64,000 nt of DNA, taken from positions 19,388 to 83,387 of the forward strand of contig CAZABP010000019.1 in assembly GCA_964483245.1 (NCBI GenBank). Direction: 5' to 3'. A program made the translations under genes and the position numbers. The notes beneath the pieces were generated by a model. The model was not told the DNA's origin and did no database searches. It worked only from the letters and a program-made list of their open reading frames with translations. This stretch comes from CAZABP01 sp964483245. Its GTDB lineage: Bacteria; Planctomycetota; UBA1135; UBA2386. Shown one piece after another: positions 50,937 through 63,583 of the stretch (positions are counted from its first letter, which is position 1; the number at the start of each line of letters is the position of its first letter).

Positions 50937-52232
50937 ATGGCGAGGTTCGAACGCGAGTCGCGGATCGGGAGCGGCGGATTCGGCGAGGTTTGGAGATGTA
51001 GGCGCGTAGGCGACAACCAACTGTATGCGCAGAAGCGCTTGAAGGACGGAGCGGATCCCGCGGATGTCAGCCGCTTCTCCCGGGAGGTTCGGCTGCTCAA
51101 GAGCATGAACCATCCGAACATCGTGAAGGTCATAGCGATGCGGCTTCGAGCAGAGCCGTACTACTACGTTATGCCCCTATATGCACATTCGCTTCACGAT
51201 GAGCTCGCCAGCATTCGAGGCGACGACTCCCGAATCGACACCGTGTTCGGTCAGGTCCTCGATGCAATGGAGTACGCCCATGCCCAAGGGTGCCTCCACC
51301 GGGACTTGAAGCTCGAGAACATCCTCATGAACGATGACACCGACGTCGTCGTGTCTGATTTCGGCCTTGGCCGAAACGTCGATGCCGAGTCGATTCGACA
51401 GACCATGACAGGCGACCAGTTTGGCACGCCAGGATACATGGCTCCTGAGCAAGCACAGAACGCGAAGGCGGCGGACGAGCGAAGCGATGTCTACTCGCTT
51501 GGCTCGCTGATTTACCACCTCTACACGGGTCGGCACCCGTATGGCGGAATCCACTACGCCAACCTCCCACCGCGCATCGAGGCGGTCGTCAGGCGATGCA
51601 CTGAGGTCGATCCGGATCGGCGATTCAAGTCGGTAACTGCACTGAAGGCCGCATGGAATGCGATCCAAAACCGCGTGTCCGTCGCTTCGCAGCGGTCTCG
51701 CCTTGAGCAGTTGATCGGGGTGCTAGCCACGGCAACAACCGTGTCCAAGGAGGATGCGGAGTTCCTCGTCGACGAGCTTCTCGCTCGAACCGATGACACC
51801 GACTTGCTCCACGAAGCGGTCATCAAGGTGACTTCTGAGGCGTGGACCGCGATCTACAAGATGGAGCCAGACAGTGTGCGCCGGATCATGGAACTCTTCT
51901 CGCGGTTCACGGCGGATACCGTCTGGGGGTTCGACTACACCGATCGCATCGCCGACAAGTGCAGCGCGCTCTACACGTCGCTCGAGGACTTCCAGATTCG
52001 AGCACATCTCGTAGCCTGCGTCTTCGAAGTAGGTATCGAACACAATCGGTGGCACGTCATGAGCACGGCCGGGAAGTTGCTCAAGCAACACAAGCAGCCT
52101 GGTGAGACGATCCCGGTCGTTGCTGCGCTGGAACGGTTCCAGCTCGAATACAGACTCCGAGCTGTGGACTACATCGAGCCCTTGACCGACCTTGAGTCCG
52201 ACCTGCGCGTCCTCTTCCGCGCGGAACCCTGA
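50937..52232 (+). CDS. Soluble Ser/Thr protein kinase with helical C-terminal domain
   Basis: 431 residues, no membrane helix. Kinase domain ~6-240: GSGGFGEV (11-18), Lys33 in YAQKRLK, catalytic HRDLKLEN (121-128), DFG (141-143), GTPGYMAPE (163-171). All catalytic residues are present. The C-terminal ~190 residues (~245-431) are helical and unlike known sensor domains (VSKEDAEFLVDELLARTDD, AHLVACVFEVGIEHNRWHVMSTAGKLLKQH). Base composition is visibly less GC-rich than the chromosomal genes to the left. Its island position next to a type I RM system suggests a defence or stability role, by inference. Confidence 0.85.
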   Translation: MARFERESRIGSGGFGEVWRCRRVGDNQLYAQKRLKDGADPADVSRFSREVRLLKSMNHPNIVKVIAMRLRAEPYYYVMPLYAHSLHDELASIRGDDSRIDTVFGQVLDAMEYAHAQGCLHRDLKLENILMNDDTDVVVSDFGLGRNVDAESIRQTMTGDQFGTPGYMAPEQAQNAKAADERSDVYSLGSLIYHLYTGRHPYGGIHYANLPPRIEAVVRRCTEVDPDRRFKSVTALKAAWNAIQNRVSVASQRSRLEQLIGVLATATTVSKEDAEFLVDELLARTDDTDLLHEAVIKVTSEAWTAIYKMEPDSVRRIMELFSRFTADTVWGFDYTDRIADKCSALYTSLEDFQIRAHLVACVFEVGIEHNRWHVMSTAGKLLKQHKQPGETIPVVAALERFQLEYRLRAVDYIEPLTDLESDLRVLFRAEP

Positions 52233-52382
52233 GCACTGGCTGGATCCTCAGCCGCGGGGAGTCGTCCGAGTCGCCCTGGGGTCGGCCGCATGCGTGCCGC
52301 CTCGCCGTCCCTTGCGGTGCTGGGAACGACGGCCACGCGTGCGAAATCGGTAGTGTGGACGATTCAGGGCTCGCAGGGGGAA

Positions 52383-52670
52383 TCATGCGGGTGTTGCGGT
52401 GGTGCGTGGAGGGGCGGGGGGCTTAGGCAACGGCTGGTGCGTACGAAGGTCATCAGGGTGCAGCAGCAGTCGCGGGATCCGCAACTCAGCGAGCGACCAG
52501 TAGGCGTCGCGCACCGCGCGCTCCTGGACGTCCGCGGGCAGGCTCGCGATCCGCTGGCGCACCAGCTCCGGGGGTGCAACGAACGAGGGGCCGATGAGCC
52601 GCGCGAGCGCTGCAGCCTCGGCGATGATCTCCTCGGTCATCAGCGCGGTCATGTCGGCCGACCGGCTCAA
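52383..52670 (-). CDS. Small protein, last gene of the replication-like cluster
   Basis: 95 residues from TTG overlapping the preceding stop (TTGA); internal ATGs at 52,652 and 52,640 are alternatives. Charged helical N-terminus (EEIIAEAAALARLIGPSFVAPPELVRQRIASLPADVQERAVRDAYWSLAEL) and a Pro-rich tail. No family recognised. Coupling to the upstream ATPase suggests an accessory role. Confidence 0.55.
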   Translation of the reverse strand: MSRSADMTALMTEEIIAEAAALARLIGPSFVAPPELVRQRIASLPADVQERAVRDAYWSLAELRIPRLLLHPDDLRTHQPLPKPPAPPRTTATPA

Positions 52671-54316
52671 GCGCCCTCCTCGTGGTACTCCGCCGCGATT
52701 CGCGCGACGAGCTCGCGCTCGTGCGCATCGTCGGGGGGCGGCAGGTCGTCGTGCTTGCCGGACTCGCGGGAGGGGGTCGGGTGCGTCGCGTAGCGTTCCC
52801 CCTGTTCCGAATCCGCGATTCCGCGAGAGCCTGGATCCTGTGCGGCTTGGCGACTCGCGGATGGGTTTCTGCGCTGGGCCCCATCCGCGAGCCGCAAACC
52901 CTGATCCTGTGCGGGTTCTCGCGGAATCGCGGATGCCGCGGGGAGGTAGGACGCCCAGACAGCTTCCAGGTCGTTCCTGCGGTAACCCTTCGCGCTCCCG
53001 CCGAGCTTGTTCCAGACGTCGCGCGGACGGACATCGAACGCGCGGAGAGTCTTCGCAAGCGATCTCGTCGTCAGTCCCTTTCCGTCACCCCAGGAGTGCC
53101 ATGGCCGGTCCGGCAGCCCTCGCAGCCGCTGCAGAATCGTCTCAGTCTCGAGGTGCTTCGCGCCCGGCTGCTGGGCAAAGGCATCGCGTAGGTCCGCGAG
53201 GAGCCGCAGGCCGGGGTCCTGGTCGAGCGCGTCTTCGGCATCCCGATCGCCGGCGAGGGCGCCCGCGGCCCTGGAGATCCGCTCGGGCCAGTCGCCCCCG
53301 ACGACGGTGGCGATCCTGAACAACGGCTCCCAGAGGTCGATTGCCCGGTAGTCGATGCTGGGCGGCAGAGCGACCTCCAACGATGCCAGCTCCGCGCGGT
53401 GATCGTCACTCCACCGCAGCAGCCGCGGCGCGAACGCGGCCATTCGCCGGCGGACCTTGCTCCTGCCGGCCCGGTCGATGTTCTCGCCCTTTGCGCGGCG
53501 GCGCATTGGCAGAACAATGGCGCGGTCCTCGACCGTCTCGGGCAGCTTCCCGATGCTCGCCATGACCACGAGCCCGAAGCACGAGAACGGGGTGGGTTCG
53601 AGGTTTTCTCCCTCGCAGCGCAGGACCAGCGCTGGCTTCTCGAACCCGCTGTTGACGATCCCGCGGATGGCGTCGTCGCCGTTCCTTGGCGCGAACCAGG
53701 CGTCGCACTCGTCGAGCAGCAAAACCGGCGAGGCGGTGTTCACGATTCGGAACAGAACAGGCGCCGTCAGGTTCTCGACCAGGAGACCGCGGCGGCAGGC
53801 GCCGGCAATCGCGTTCAGGGTCCGGCTCTTGCCGCAGCGTTTGCGCGGCGACGTCAGGATCAGACGCGGCGCGACATCGAACAGGTCCAGGACGTAGCTC
53901 AGCGCGCAGTAGGTCGCGATGACCTCGGCGCCATGCGGCGGAAGCACGAGCAGCCGGCGCAGCTCGGCCGCGATGTCGTCGAGCAAGACGTCTCCGGCGA
54001 CTGGATCGGACGCCGGCTCGACCCGCGGAAAAAACGACTCGACCCAAGCTGGCACTGCTTCCTGCGGACGATCGGACGCGGGGGCCTCATGCGACTCCCT
54101 CGCTTTCTCGAGCAGACGCCGATGCAGGTCGTCGGCCCCGAGCGTGGGCACCATCTTCAAGATCGCGGCGACCTCATCCTCGCGCGCCGGCCGCCGGCGC
54201 AGATCGACGACGTTGCACGTGAGGTTCGCGCCGTTGTGAATCAGCGCGACCAGCCAGGTCGTTGCAGACTGGCGCTCGATCACGAGCTCCGGATCCTGGA
54301 TCGTCGGGGTGCTCAT
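52667..54316 (-). CDS. DUF3631 ATPase/helicase-like protein
   Basis: 549 residues. A P-loop-type NTPase core: LILTSPRKRCGKSRTL (Walker A-like GKS), PVLLLDECDAWF (Walker B DE), PTPFSCFGLVVMASIGKLPETVEDRAIVLPMRRR. It is followed by the DUF3631 C-terminal region (RAIDLWEPLFRIATVVGGDWPERISRAAGAL... LPDRPWHSWGDGKGLTTRSLAKTLRAFDVRPRDVW). The C-terminal ~90 residues are low-complexity. DUF3631 proteins occur with primase/toprim proteins in plasmids and integrative elements. It overlaps the Toprim gene (ATGA). Confidence 0.85.
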   Translation of the reverse strand: MSTPTIQDPELVIERQSATTWLVALIHNGANLTCNVVDLRRRPAREDEVAAILKMVPTLGADDLHRRLLEKARESHEAPASDRPQEAVPAWVESFFPRVEPASDPVAGDVLLDDIAAELRRLLVLPPHGAEVIATYCALSYVLDLFDVAPRLILTSPRKRCGKSRTLNAIAGACRRGLLVENLTAPVLFRIVNTASPVLLLDECDAWFAPRNGDDAIRGIVNSGFEKPALVLRCEGENLEPTPFSCFGLVVMASIGKLPETVEDRAIVLPMRRRAKGENIDRAGRSKVRRRMAAFAPRLLRWSDDHRAELASLEVALPPSIDYRAIDLWEPLFRIATVVGGDWPERISRAAGALAGDRDAEDALDQDPGLRLLADLRDAFAQQPGAKHLETETILQRLRGLPDRPWHSWGDGKGLTTRSLAKTLRAFDVRPRDVWNKLGGSAKGYRRNDLEAVWASYLPAASAIPREPAQDQGLRLADGAQRRNPSASRQAAQDPGSRGIADSEQGERYATHPTPSRESGKHDDLPPPDDAHERELVARIAAEYHEEGA

Positions 54317-55167
54317 GCGGTTACGTCCGCCAGCCGGAGCGGCACTAGGGGCGCGGCCCCCTCGATCCGTGCGAGCAGGTCCTCCCGCGCGAACCCCACG
54401 CGCACGGCATCGCGCAGGTCCTTGTGGCGCTCCGGTGGCGTGACCACGCGCACGTCGAGGCAGACGAGCCGAAGGGCTTGTGCCAGTGCGTCGGCGCCTT
54501 GTCGTCCGACCACATCGTTGTCGGCTACGACCACCACGCACGGCGGCGCGTGAATCCGCACGATGTCGGACACGATGCGTGCGCCGCCGGTCGCGCTCGG
54601 CCGGCCCACGGTCCAGAACCCGAGCTCATGCCCGATGAATGCGTCGCTCGCGCCCTCGACGAGCAGCAGCGGCTCCGCGCTGGACCGGTCCGCAGAGGTA
54701 TCGGGCACGAACAGGCCCTGACCGCCGCCCGACGCGCTCCACTTGTGGGCTCGGGCGCGGACGCGGACGCCGACGACCCGGCCGAGGGCGTCTCGCATAG
54801 GGATGCACAGAGCGGCAGGCCAGCGCTTGCTCGCGAAGCACGAGTAAACCCGTAGCGTGTCCACTGTGACGGCCAGCTCATGCGCCCGCCGCGCCAGATC
54901 TGCGTCCGTCGTCTCCGCGCGGCGCTCGGCGACAAGCTGCGACCAGTCGGGCAGGCGGCGAAGGGCGAAGCGGCGCACCAGGGGATCAGTTCGGTTGGTC
55001 TCCCGCAGCCGGTGATACCAGCCGCCGTTGCGCGTCGGGCTCGGCGACTCCACGCGCATACAGACGGCGCCGACAGGCTGGCAGGCGTCGTCGCGCTGAA
55101 GTCCGCACCAGTCCGGCTTCGAGCAGATCGGACAGGGGCGAGCCCGCGTCACGCGTACGAGGGTCAC
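54313..55167 (-). CDS. Zinc-finger Toprim protein (phage/plasmid primase-like)
   Basis: 284 residues from GTG at 55,167, overlapping the preceding stop (GTGA). An N-terminal Cys cluster CPICSKPDWCGLQRDDACQPVGAVC may bind zinc. The centre has LCIPMRDALGRVVGVRVRA, and the Toprim core is EPLLLVEGASDAFIGHELGFWTVG and CVVVVADNDVVGRQGADALAQAL (E and D-x-D catalytic acids). It resembles the primase/Toprim part of element replication proteins, without a separate polymerase domain seen. Confidence 0.85.
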   Translation of the reverse strand: MTLVRVTRARPCPICSKPDWCGLQRDDACQPVGAVCMRVESPSPTRNGGWYHRLRETNRTDPLVRRFALRRLPDWSQLVAERRAETTDADLARRAHELAVTVDTLRVYSCFASKRWPAALCIPMRDALGRVVGVRVRARAHKWSASGGGQGLFVPDTSADRSSAEPLLLVEGASDAFIGHELGFWTVGRPSATGGARIVSDIVRIHAPPCVVVVADNDVVGRQGADALAQALRLVCLDVRVVTPPERHKDLRDAVRVGFAREDLLARIEGAAPLVPLRLADVTA

Positions 55168-55472
55168 GGCGCCTGCTCTGGTTCCGCCGCGATGCCCGCG
55201 CGCCGCAGGGTCGAGGCAGTCGCCAGCGAAGCGGCCTGCTCGGCGCCGGCCTCCTCCGCACGGAGGGCTGCATCCACCGCGGCCAGGAACTCGCGGACCC
55301 AGGCCGGAGTCGTGATCCAACCGGATGGACTGCGGAGCGCGCGCAGGCGGACGCCGTGGCAGCCGCGAGCGATCCAGCGCCAGATCGTGCTCGGAGCCAC
55401 GCCGCGGCCGCGTCGGCGCGGCAGCATTCGCGCCGCCTCCGAGAGAGTGACGTACTCATCATCCTTTCGCAC
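55164..55472 (-). CDS. DUF1580-like helix-turn-helix (excisionase-type) protein
   Basis: 102 residues. EYVTLSEAARMLPRRRGRGVAPSTIWRWIARGCHGVRLRA is a MerR/Xis-type winged helix (helix-turn-helix with PSTIWRW recognition helix) in the form common in planctomycete DUF1580 proteins. The rest is Ala/Glu-rich. It overlaps the Toprim start. It may control excision or copy number of the island. Confidence 0.75.
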   Translation of the reverse strand: MRKDDEYVTLSEAARMLPRRRGRGVAPSTIWRWIARGCHGVRLRALRSPSGWITTPAWVREFLAAVDAALRAEEAGAEQAASLATASTLRRAGIAAEPEQAP

Positions 55473-55538
55473 GGCGCACGACTCTGCGCCGACGTGCAGC
55501 GCGCGTCAGTCCGGACCACGGGCCGGACCGTGCGTCCG

Positions 55539-56576
55539 CTACTGGTCGTCCGGCTCGGCCATGAGCTGCCGAACGATCGGCTCGGCGTGGGAGAGCATGG
55601 ACAGCCGACCGTCGTTTCGCTCGGCCAGCTTGTGCTCGGCGAACGCCGACGCCACTTCCTTGGCGCGGCCACAGCTCGGGCTTGTCCAAGCTGACCGCGG
55701 ATCGTCGCCCTGCAGCAGCAGCGTCAGCGCGCGTCTGCTGTCATCGCGCAACTTGCCCTCGTCGGTGAACAACCTGGGGTCCGTACGCAGTCCGTCGTCC
55801 GCGGCGCACGCGCGCGCGACGTCCACGCGCAGCCGCTCGACGCCCTTCTGGCCGCCGAAGCGCTGCTCGATCTCGAGCACGCGCGCCATGTCGCCGAGCA
55901 GCCCGTCCCGGCCGTCCTGCGTGACGCTGGCAAGCTGATTCGCCAGGTCCGCGAGCGCCGCGGGCGCGCTGGCGTAGGGCCAACCGCCGGCGGCGTAGCC
56001 CTCCGATCGGGTGAAGGCGGACAGATCCGGCACGCCGGCGAGCGCTCCCACGAGGTTCACCTGCGCGATGCACCAATGGATCCTAGTCTCTCGGCTGTGG
56101 GCTTCGGGCGAAGGCCCACTGGGAGCGCCCCGTGCGACGAGCCGCGCGGGGCGCCAGCGCTCCAACTCGTGCACGAGCTGGCCAAGCGCTTCGCGCACCG
56201 ACTCCGGGATCTCAGACTCGACATCCAGCAATCCGCGCAGCTCGTCGGCTTTCTGGACCAGTACGCGCTTCGCGTCAGCTTCTGGACGCTCGATCCAGCC
56301 GCCGCCGCGCACCAGTTCCCTCATCGGAGCGATTCCGTCGCGCGCGACACGCAGCACAGCTTCAACCGCGTCGCCGAGGTCTTTCATCGCACGGACGACC
56401 GGGTTGGGGTCGGGTGCGCTTGCTCCAGCGGGTTCCGTTGGGGCCGCGGCGCTGGTTTGGGTCGATGCGCTCGGCATCGTCGGTGCCGCGTCGCCGTTGC
56501 TTTCCTCTCCGTGGGCGCGCTTGCGCACGCTCTGCCGCTTAGGACTGGCGCGTTGCGGCTCCGCCTCACTCGACAT
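55539..56576 (-). CDS. Unknown island protein with charged N-terminus
   Basis: 345 residues from ATG at 56,576, which has GGAGG about 12 nt upstream. Residues 1-60 are low complexity; the rest is helical (LGDAVEAVLRVARDGIAPMRELVRGGGWIERP, ADELRGLLDVESEIPESVREALGQLVHELERW, GQKGVERLRVDVARACAADD). It starts the five-gene cluster and is 66 bp from the HTH gene. No family recognised; similar unknown proteins often open planctomycete DUF1580 clusters. Confidence 0.6.
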   Translation of the reverse strand: MSSEAEPQRASPKRQSVRKRAHGEESNGDAAPTMPSASTQTSAAAPTEPAGASAPDPNPVVRAMKDLGDAVEAVLRVARDGIAPMRELVRGGGWIERPEADAKRVLVQKADELRGLLDVESEIPESVREALGQLVHELERWRPARLVARGAPSGPSPEAHSRETRIHWCIAQVNLVGALAGVPDLSAFTRSEGYAAGGWPYASAPAALADLANQLASVTQDGRDGLLGDMARVLEIEQRFGGQKGVERLRVDVARACAADDGLRTDPRLFTDEGKLRDDSRRALTLLLQGDDPRSAWTSPSCGRAKEVASAFAEHKLAERNDGRLSMLSHAEPIVRQLMAEPDDQ

Positions 56577-56765
56577 CCTGTTCTGTCCTCCCTCCTGTCC
56601 CTTGGAACCGCCGCCGGGCGCGCGGACAGGATGGCGCATCAGCTCGGAAGCTACCCGAGCCTGCCCGGCGGCACGTGGATCCTACGTCACGAGCGGTATT
56701 CCCCCGACCTGTTCAGCAAACCGCCAGGCCTCCTGGCGATCGACCCCGAAAGGCAGGTCGACGAC

Positions 56766-57511
56766 TCACCATGCCACTCTCGCCCCGGCCCGGCGAAGCG
56801 CCGTCCGGCGCGCGTCCGCGTCGTGCATCGCTTCTCCCAGCCGCGCCCAAAACGCGCTGTCGTGCCGGCGGTGCTCGAGATGCACGAGTTCATGCGCCAC
56901 GACGTAGTCGATCAACCGAGGGGCGACCTGGATTGTGCGCCAGTTGATCCTGACGTTTCCGCTGGCGTCGCACGAGCCCCAGCGCTTCGGCGGCTCTCGT
57001 ACCAGTAGCCGCGGCACGGGCACGCCAAGTTTCGCGGCCCAACGCGCGAGCCGAGGCGGCAGGTAGTGCGCGGCGCGCCGGCGATACCAATCTCGGAGCG
57101 CGGCCCGCACGACGTGGGCGTGGTCGCTCTCGGAAACGGTGGACGGGATTCGCACGGCGAGCCGGCCCTGTTCCATGGCGACCGCCGGTCGGGGCAAGCG
57201 AGCGACGCGCTCGACGCGCAGGCGGTGTTGCCGGCCCAGATAGAGGAAGGTCTCGCCACTGACGAACTCGCGCGAGGTCTGTGGCGGCAGCAGGTCCTCG
57301 AACCCGCGGAGCCGCTCGACGATCCATGCACCCTTGCGGCGAACGATGGCGGCGATGCGGTCCTGCTCGAAGTCCTTCGGCACGCGCAGCACGACGCCCT
57401 CGAGGGGATCGACGACCACGGCCACGCTGACCCGCCGGCGGCCGCGCTCGATGCGATACGGGATCGCCTGCGTTCCGTACGCGGCGATCGCCCGCTCGGC
57501 AGCGGCCACAT

Positions 57512-57515
<4 letters not shown>
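56766..57515 (-). CDS. YgjP/M48-type (WSSP-like) metalloprotease, RM-associated
   Basis: 249 residues from GTG at 57,515, overlapping the hsdR stop (GTGA). The core motif VVAHELVHLEHRRHDSAFW has the zinc motif HELxH (H-E-x-x-H plus third H), and KRWGSCDASGNVRINWRTIQVAP is the DUF45/YgjP signature. Genes of this type often close type I RM operons; the function in that context is not known. It ends 190 bp before the unknown-cluster start. Confidence 0.85.
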
Positions 57516-60489
<2,974 letters not shown>

Positions 60490-60493
<4 letters not shown>

Positions 60494-61758
60494 GCGGTGG
60501 CGCTCTCCATGCCGACGCGAATCCCGCCTGTCAGCAACCCGGAAGCCAGCGCCGACTTGACTCCGGCACACTTGCTCAGCGCAACGGACTCCCGACGGAT
60601 CCGATCGTCGATGGCGAAGAGAGCAGCCGCGATGTCCAACTGCTCGCGGCGACTCGGAACCGGCAGCGGTAGATCGCCGATCAGGTCCGTGTTGAGGTTC
60701 GGCTGCCCAACACCACGCGCAATGTCTCGACGCAATGCCTCAGTCAGCCTTAGGAGCTGGTAGTAGATGAAGAGGGGATCGATTTCGGCCGAGAGATCCA
60801 AGAGCGCGGCCACGCCGTCATTCGCGCAGCCGTCGATCCGGAGGATCTTCGGAACCCCAAGCGTCGCGCCGCTGTTGGTCAAGACCACCACACCGCGTCG
60901 CAGCAGCCGGCTCCTGTCGTGTCCCTCCCGTGTGAGGGAAGTGCTGGTGCCTTCGAGATAGGGCCATGAGTCGCGCGTGATCTCGCCGACCGTGATCCAT
61001 GGAATGAAGTCACCGTTGAAGAAGCGCGGGTCGCCCGCTGGGCGAGGACTTGAGCCGCGCACAACTTTCGCGATCTCGCGCACTCGAACGATGCGCCACT
61101 CCTCCGGCACCTCGCCGATCTCGGTCTGCTTGAACCGCGAGTGCCGGCCCGGGATGCCGCGCGTTAGCAGTTCCTCGAGCATCGCCTTCTTGACGACGTC
61201 GAGCTGCGCGATCACGGCCTCGGTCTTCTCGATCGCCTCGTCGACCGAGGACAGGATCGCGGCGATCTTGCGCTGCTCGGCGAGGGGAGGCAGAACCGCG
61301 GGAAGCCGTGCAAGGTCCGAGAAACGCAACGTCAGAGTGTCGTCGACCAGACCTTGGGAGTAGGCACGAAAGACGTCAACGAGTGGGCGGTAGCGAAGCA
61401 GGTAGGAAAGGAAGGCCGGGTCGTTCCCCGCTCGTGGTTCCAGCACCGTGTAGGCCGGGCTTACGATTCCATCTTCGCCAACGAGCCCGGAGACGCCCTG
61501 CCACATCCTCATGCTGTTGTAGGCAAGGTCGCCGCGACGCGCGGTTAGGTAGGTCGACTTGTCTGAGCTGGAGCGGTCACGCCTTGCGGTCTCGGAGTGC
61601 CGGACAACCCCGCGCTCTCGAGTCACGGACAGCAATGGAAGGTCCGAGTTCCCTGCCTCGCATCTCTCACGAAACACGTCGCCGAACGTGCATCGCCTCC
61701 AGCCTGTAGGCGGACGGTCAACCGTTTCTCGCCACCGGGGAACCAGTTGCTCACTCAT
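60490..61758 (-). CDS. hsdS: Type I restriction-modification specificity subunit S
   Basis: 422 residues from ATG at 61,758, overlapping hsdM by 8 bp. Two target-recognition domains (~15-150 and ~225-370) each end in the helical spacer: PPLAEQRKIAAILSSVDEAIEKTEAVIAQLDVVKKAMLEELLTRG and PSRREQLDIAAALFAIDDRIRRESVAL. The first TRD is WRRCTFGDVFRERCEAGNSD and the second WRIVRVREIAKVVRGSSPRPAG. The target site cannot be predicted. Confidence 0.93.
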
Positions 61759-63331
61759 ACCCAAGTTCCCGGAGATGAGCGTTCATCGCTGCGCGAGCGG
61801 CATCGCGCAGTTTCTCGGCGTCACGCAGTGCTTGGACAGCGCTGCGCGGATCGACCTTCAGTTCCTGCACCGCAGTCTCCACGTAGCGGGTGAGGTTCAG
61901 ATTCCCGGCGTTCTTCTCGATCTCGCTCAGGTCGACAACCCGCGCGTAGCGTTCGACGTCGACGAACTGCCGCACCGCCGTCACGATCCTGTGCACGTCC
62001 TCGTTTCGCAGGGCGTTCTGGTTCGTGCCTTCGAGGTAGCCCGTGGAAGCGTCAACGAAGATCACTTTGCCACGACGCGCCGCTGGCTTGCTGCGGCTCA
62101 GCACGAGAACTGCGGCCGGGATCCCGGTGCCGTAGAACAGGTTCGGCGGCAGCCCGATCACCGCCTCTATCAGGTCGTCCTTGAGGAAGCCGCTGCGAAT
62201 CTCGCCCTCGGCGCTGCCGCGGAATAGCACGCCGTGCGGCATCACCACGCCGAGCTTCCCGTGCTTGTTGAGCACGGCGACCATGTGCTGCACGAACGCG
62301 AGGTCGCCCTTCGTCTTCGGCGGGATGCCGTAGCCGAAGCGGCCCCACGGATCGTGCTCGGCGACTTCGCGACCCCACTCGTCGAGCGAGAACGGCGGGT
62401 TCGCGATCACGCGGTCGAAGACCATCAGAGCGCCGTCCTGCACCAGCTTCGGCTCGCGGATTGTGTCGCCCTTCTCGATCCGCGCGTCCTTGATGCCGTG
62501 CAGCAGCATGTTCATCTTGCAGATCGCCCAGGTGCCGAGGTTCTTCTCCTGGCCGAACAGCGAGAGGTTCTTCGGGTTGCCCTTGTGGCGTTCGACGTAG
62601 TGCGCGCACTCGATCAACATGCCGCCCGACCCGACCGTCGGGTCGCAGATGCGCATCTTCTCGGTCGGCTCGAGCAGCTCGACGATGAGCTGGACGACCT
62701 TGCGCGGCGTGTAGAACTCGCCGCCCTTCTTGCCGGCGTCGTCGGCGTACCGCTCGATCAGATACTCGTAGGCGCGGCCGAGCATGTCGGGCTCGGACAG
62801 CGAGGCGTTGCGCAGGTCGAGGTTGGCGAAGTGCTGGATCAGCCGGGCCAGGATCTGGTCGCGCTGCCGCGCGTCGCCGAGCTTGCGCTCGTCGTTGAAG
62901 TCGATGCCGGCGAGCACGCCCTCGAGGGCGGCGCCGTTGTGCGCCTCCTGCTCGATCGCGGCAGCCGCCTTGTTGAGCACCTCGCCGAGGTTGGTCGCGT
63001 GCTTCTGGATCTCGGACCAGCGCGCGCGCTTGGGCACGAAGAACTCGTGCTCGTCCGGGTCCTCCGGGTTGCCGCCCTCGGTTCGGATCGCCGCGCACTC
63101 CTCCTCGAAGCGGTCGCTGAGGCGCTTCAGGAAGAGCAGCCCGAAGATGAAGTTCTTGTAGTCCGACGAGTCGATCGACCCGCGCAGGATGTCGGCGGCT
63201 GACCACAGGTGCCGCTCGAGAGCTTCCTGTGTGAGGCGCTGGCCCGGCAGCAACCGGAGCGGCTGTTGCGACGCCAAGTCTGGCTCGGTGCGGGAGCCTG
63301 GTCGTCTCCCCCTCTTCTTCGGGTGGGTCAT
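61751..63331 (-). CDS. hsdM: Type I restriction-modification methyltransferase subunit M
   Basis: 526 residues. The N-terminal HsdM domain (~35-165, LTQEALERHLWSAADILRGSIDSSDYKNFIFGLLFLKRLSD) precedes the N6-adenine methyltransferase: GEFYTPRKVVQLIVELL, SAM motif CDPTVGSGGMLIECA and catalytic NPPF in FDRVIANPPFSLDEW. ATG at 63,331 starts MTHPKKRGRRPGS; the frame is open upstream without similarity. The operon reads hsdM-hsdS-hsdR-metalloprotease. Confidence 0.96.
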   Translation of the reverse strand: MTHPKKRGRRPGSRTEPDLASQQPLRLLPGQRLTQEALERHLWSAADILRGSIDSSDYKNFIFGLLFLKRLSDRFEEECAAIRTEGGNPEDPDEHEFFVPKRARWSEIQKHATNLGEVLNKAAAAIEQEAHNGAALEGVLAGIDFNDERKLGDARQRDQILARLIQHFANLDLRNASLSEPDMLGRAYEYLIERYADDAGKKGGEFYTPRKVVQLIVELLEPTEKMRICDPTVGSGGMLIECAHYVERHKGNPKNLSLFGQEKNLGTWAICKMNMLLHGIKDARIEKGDTIREPKLVQDGALMVFDRVIANPPFSLDEWGREVAEHDPWGRFGYGIPPKTKGDLAFVQHMVAVLNKHGKLGVVMPHGVLFRGSAEGEIRSGFLKDDLIEAVIGLPPNLFYGTGIPAAVLVLSRSKPAARRGKVIFVDASTGYLEGTNQNALRNEDVHRIVTAVRQFVDVERYARVVDLSEIEKNAGNLNLTRYVETAVQELKVDPRSAVQALRDAEKLRDAARAAMNAHLRELGYE

Positions 63332-63583
63332 GGTGGCTGCGTTTCCCGTCTGGCGCCCGAACGCCGATCGAGACCGCGGCGCTGGTCGGGCCACCGGGCG
63401 AACATAGCGAGGTCCTTCGCTGTTGGAACCGATCAGTGCAGGATGGTGCCAAGCCAGGGCGACGCGGCGCACTGTGGCGCGAACCTGCGGCGCTGGTCCG
63501 GCCGAGCGGCTCCCCCAGATGTCAGCCGAGCCCCGCGCCCCTCCCGGTCGGGGGCAGCGCCGGCTTCGCTCTCGCAGGTCGGA
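63332..63583. other. Intergenic region between integrase and hsdM
   Basis: About 250 bp without a gene. It probably holds the hsd operon promoter and regulatory sites. Short GC-rich inverted repeats only; nothing I can name. Confidence 0.45.
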
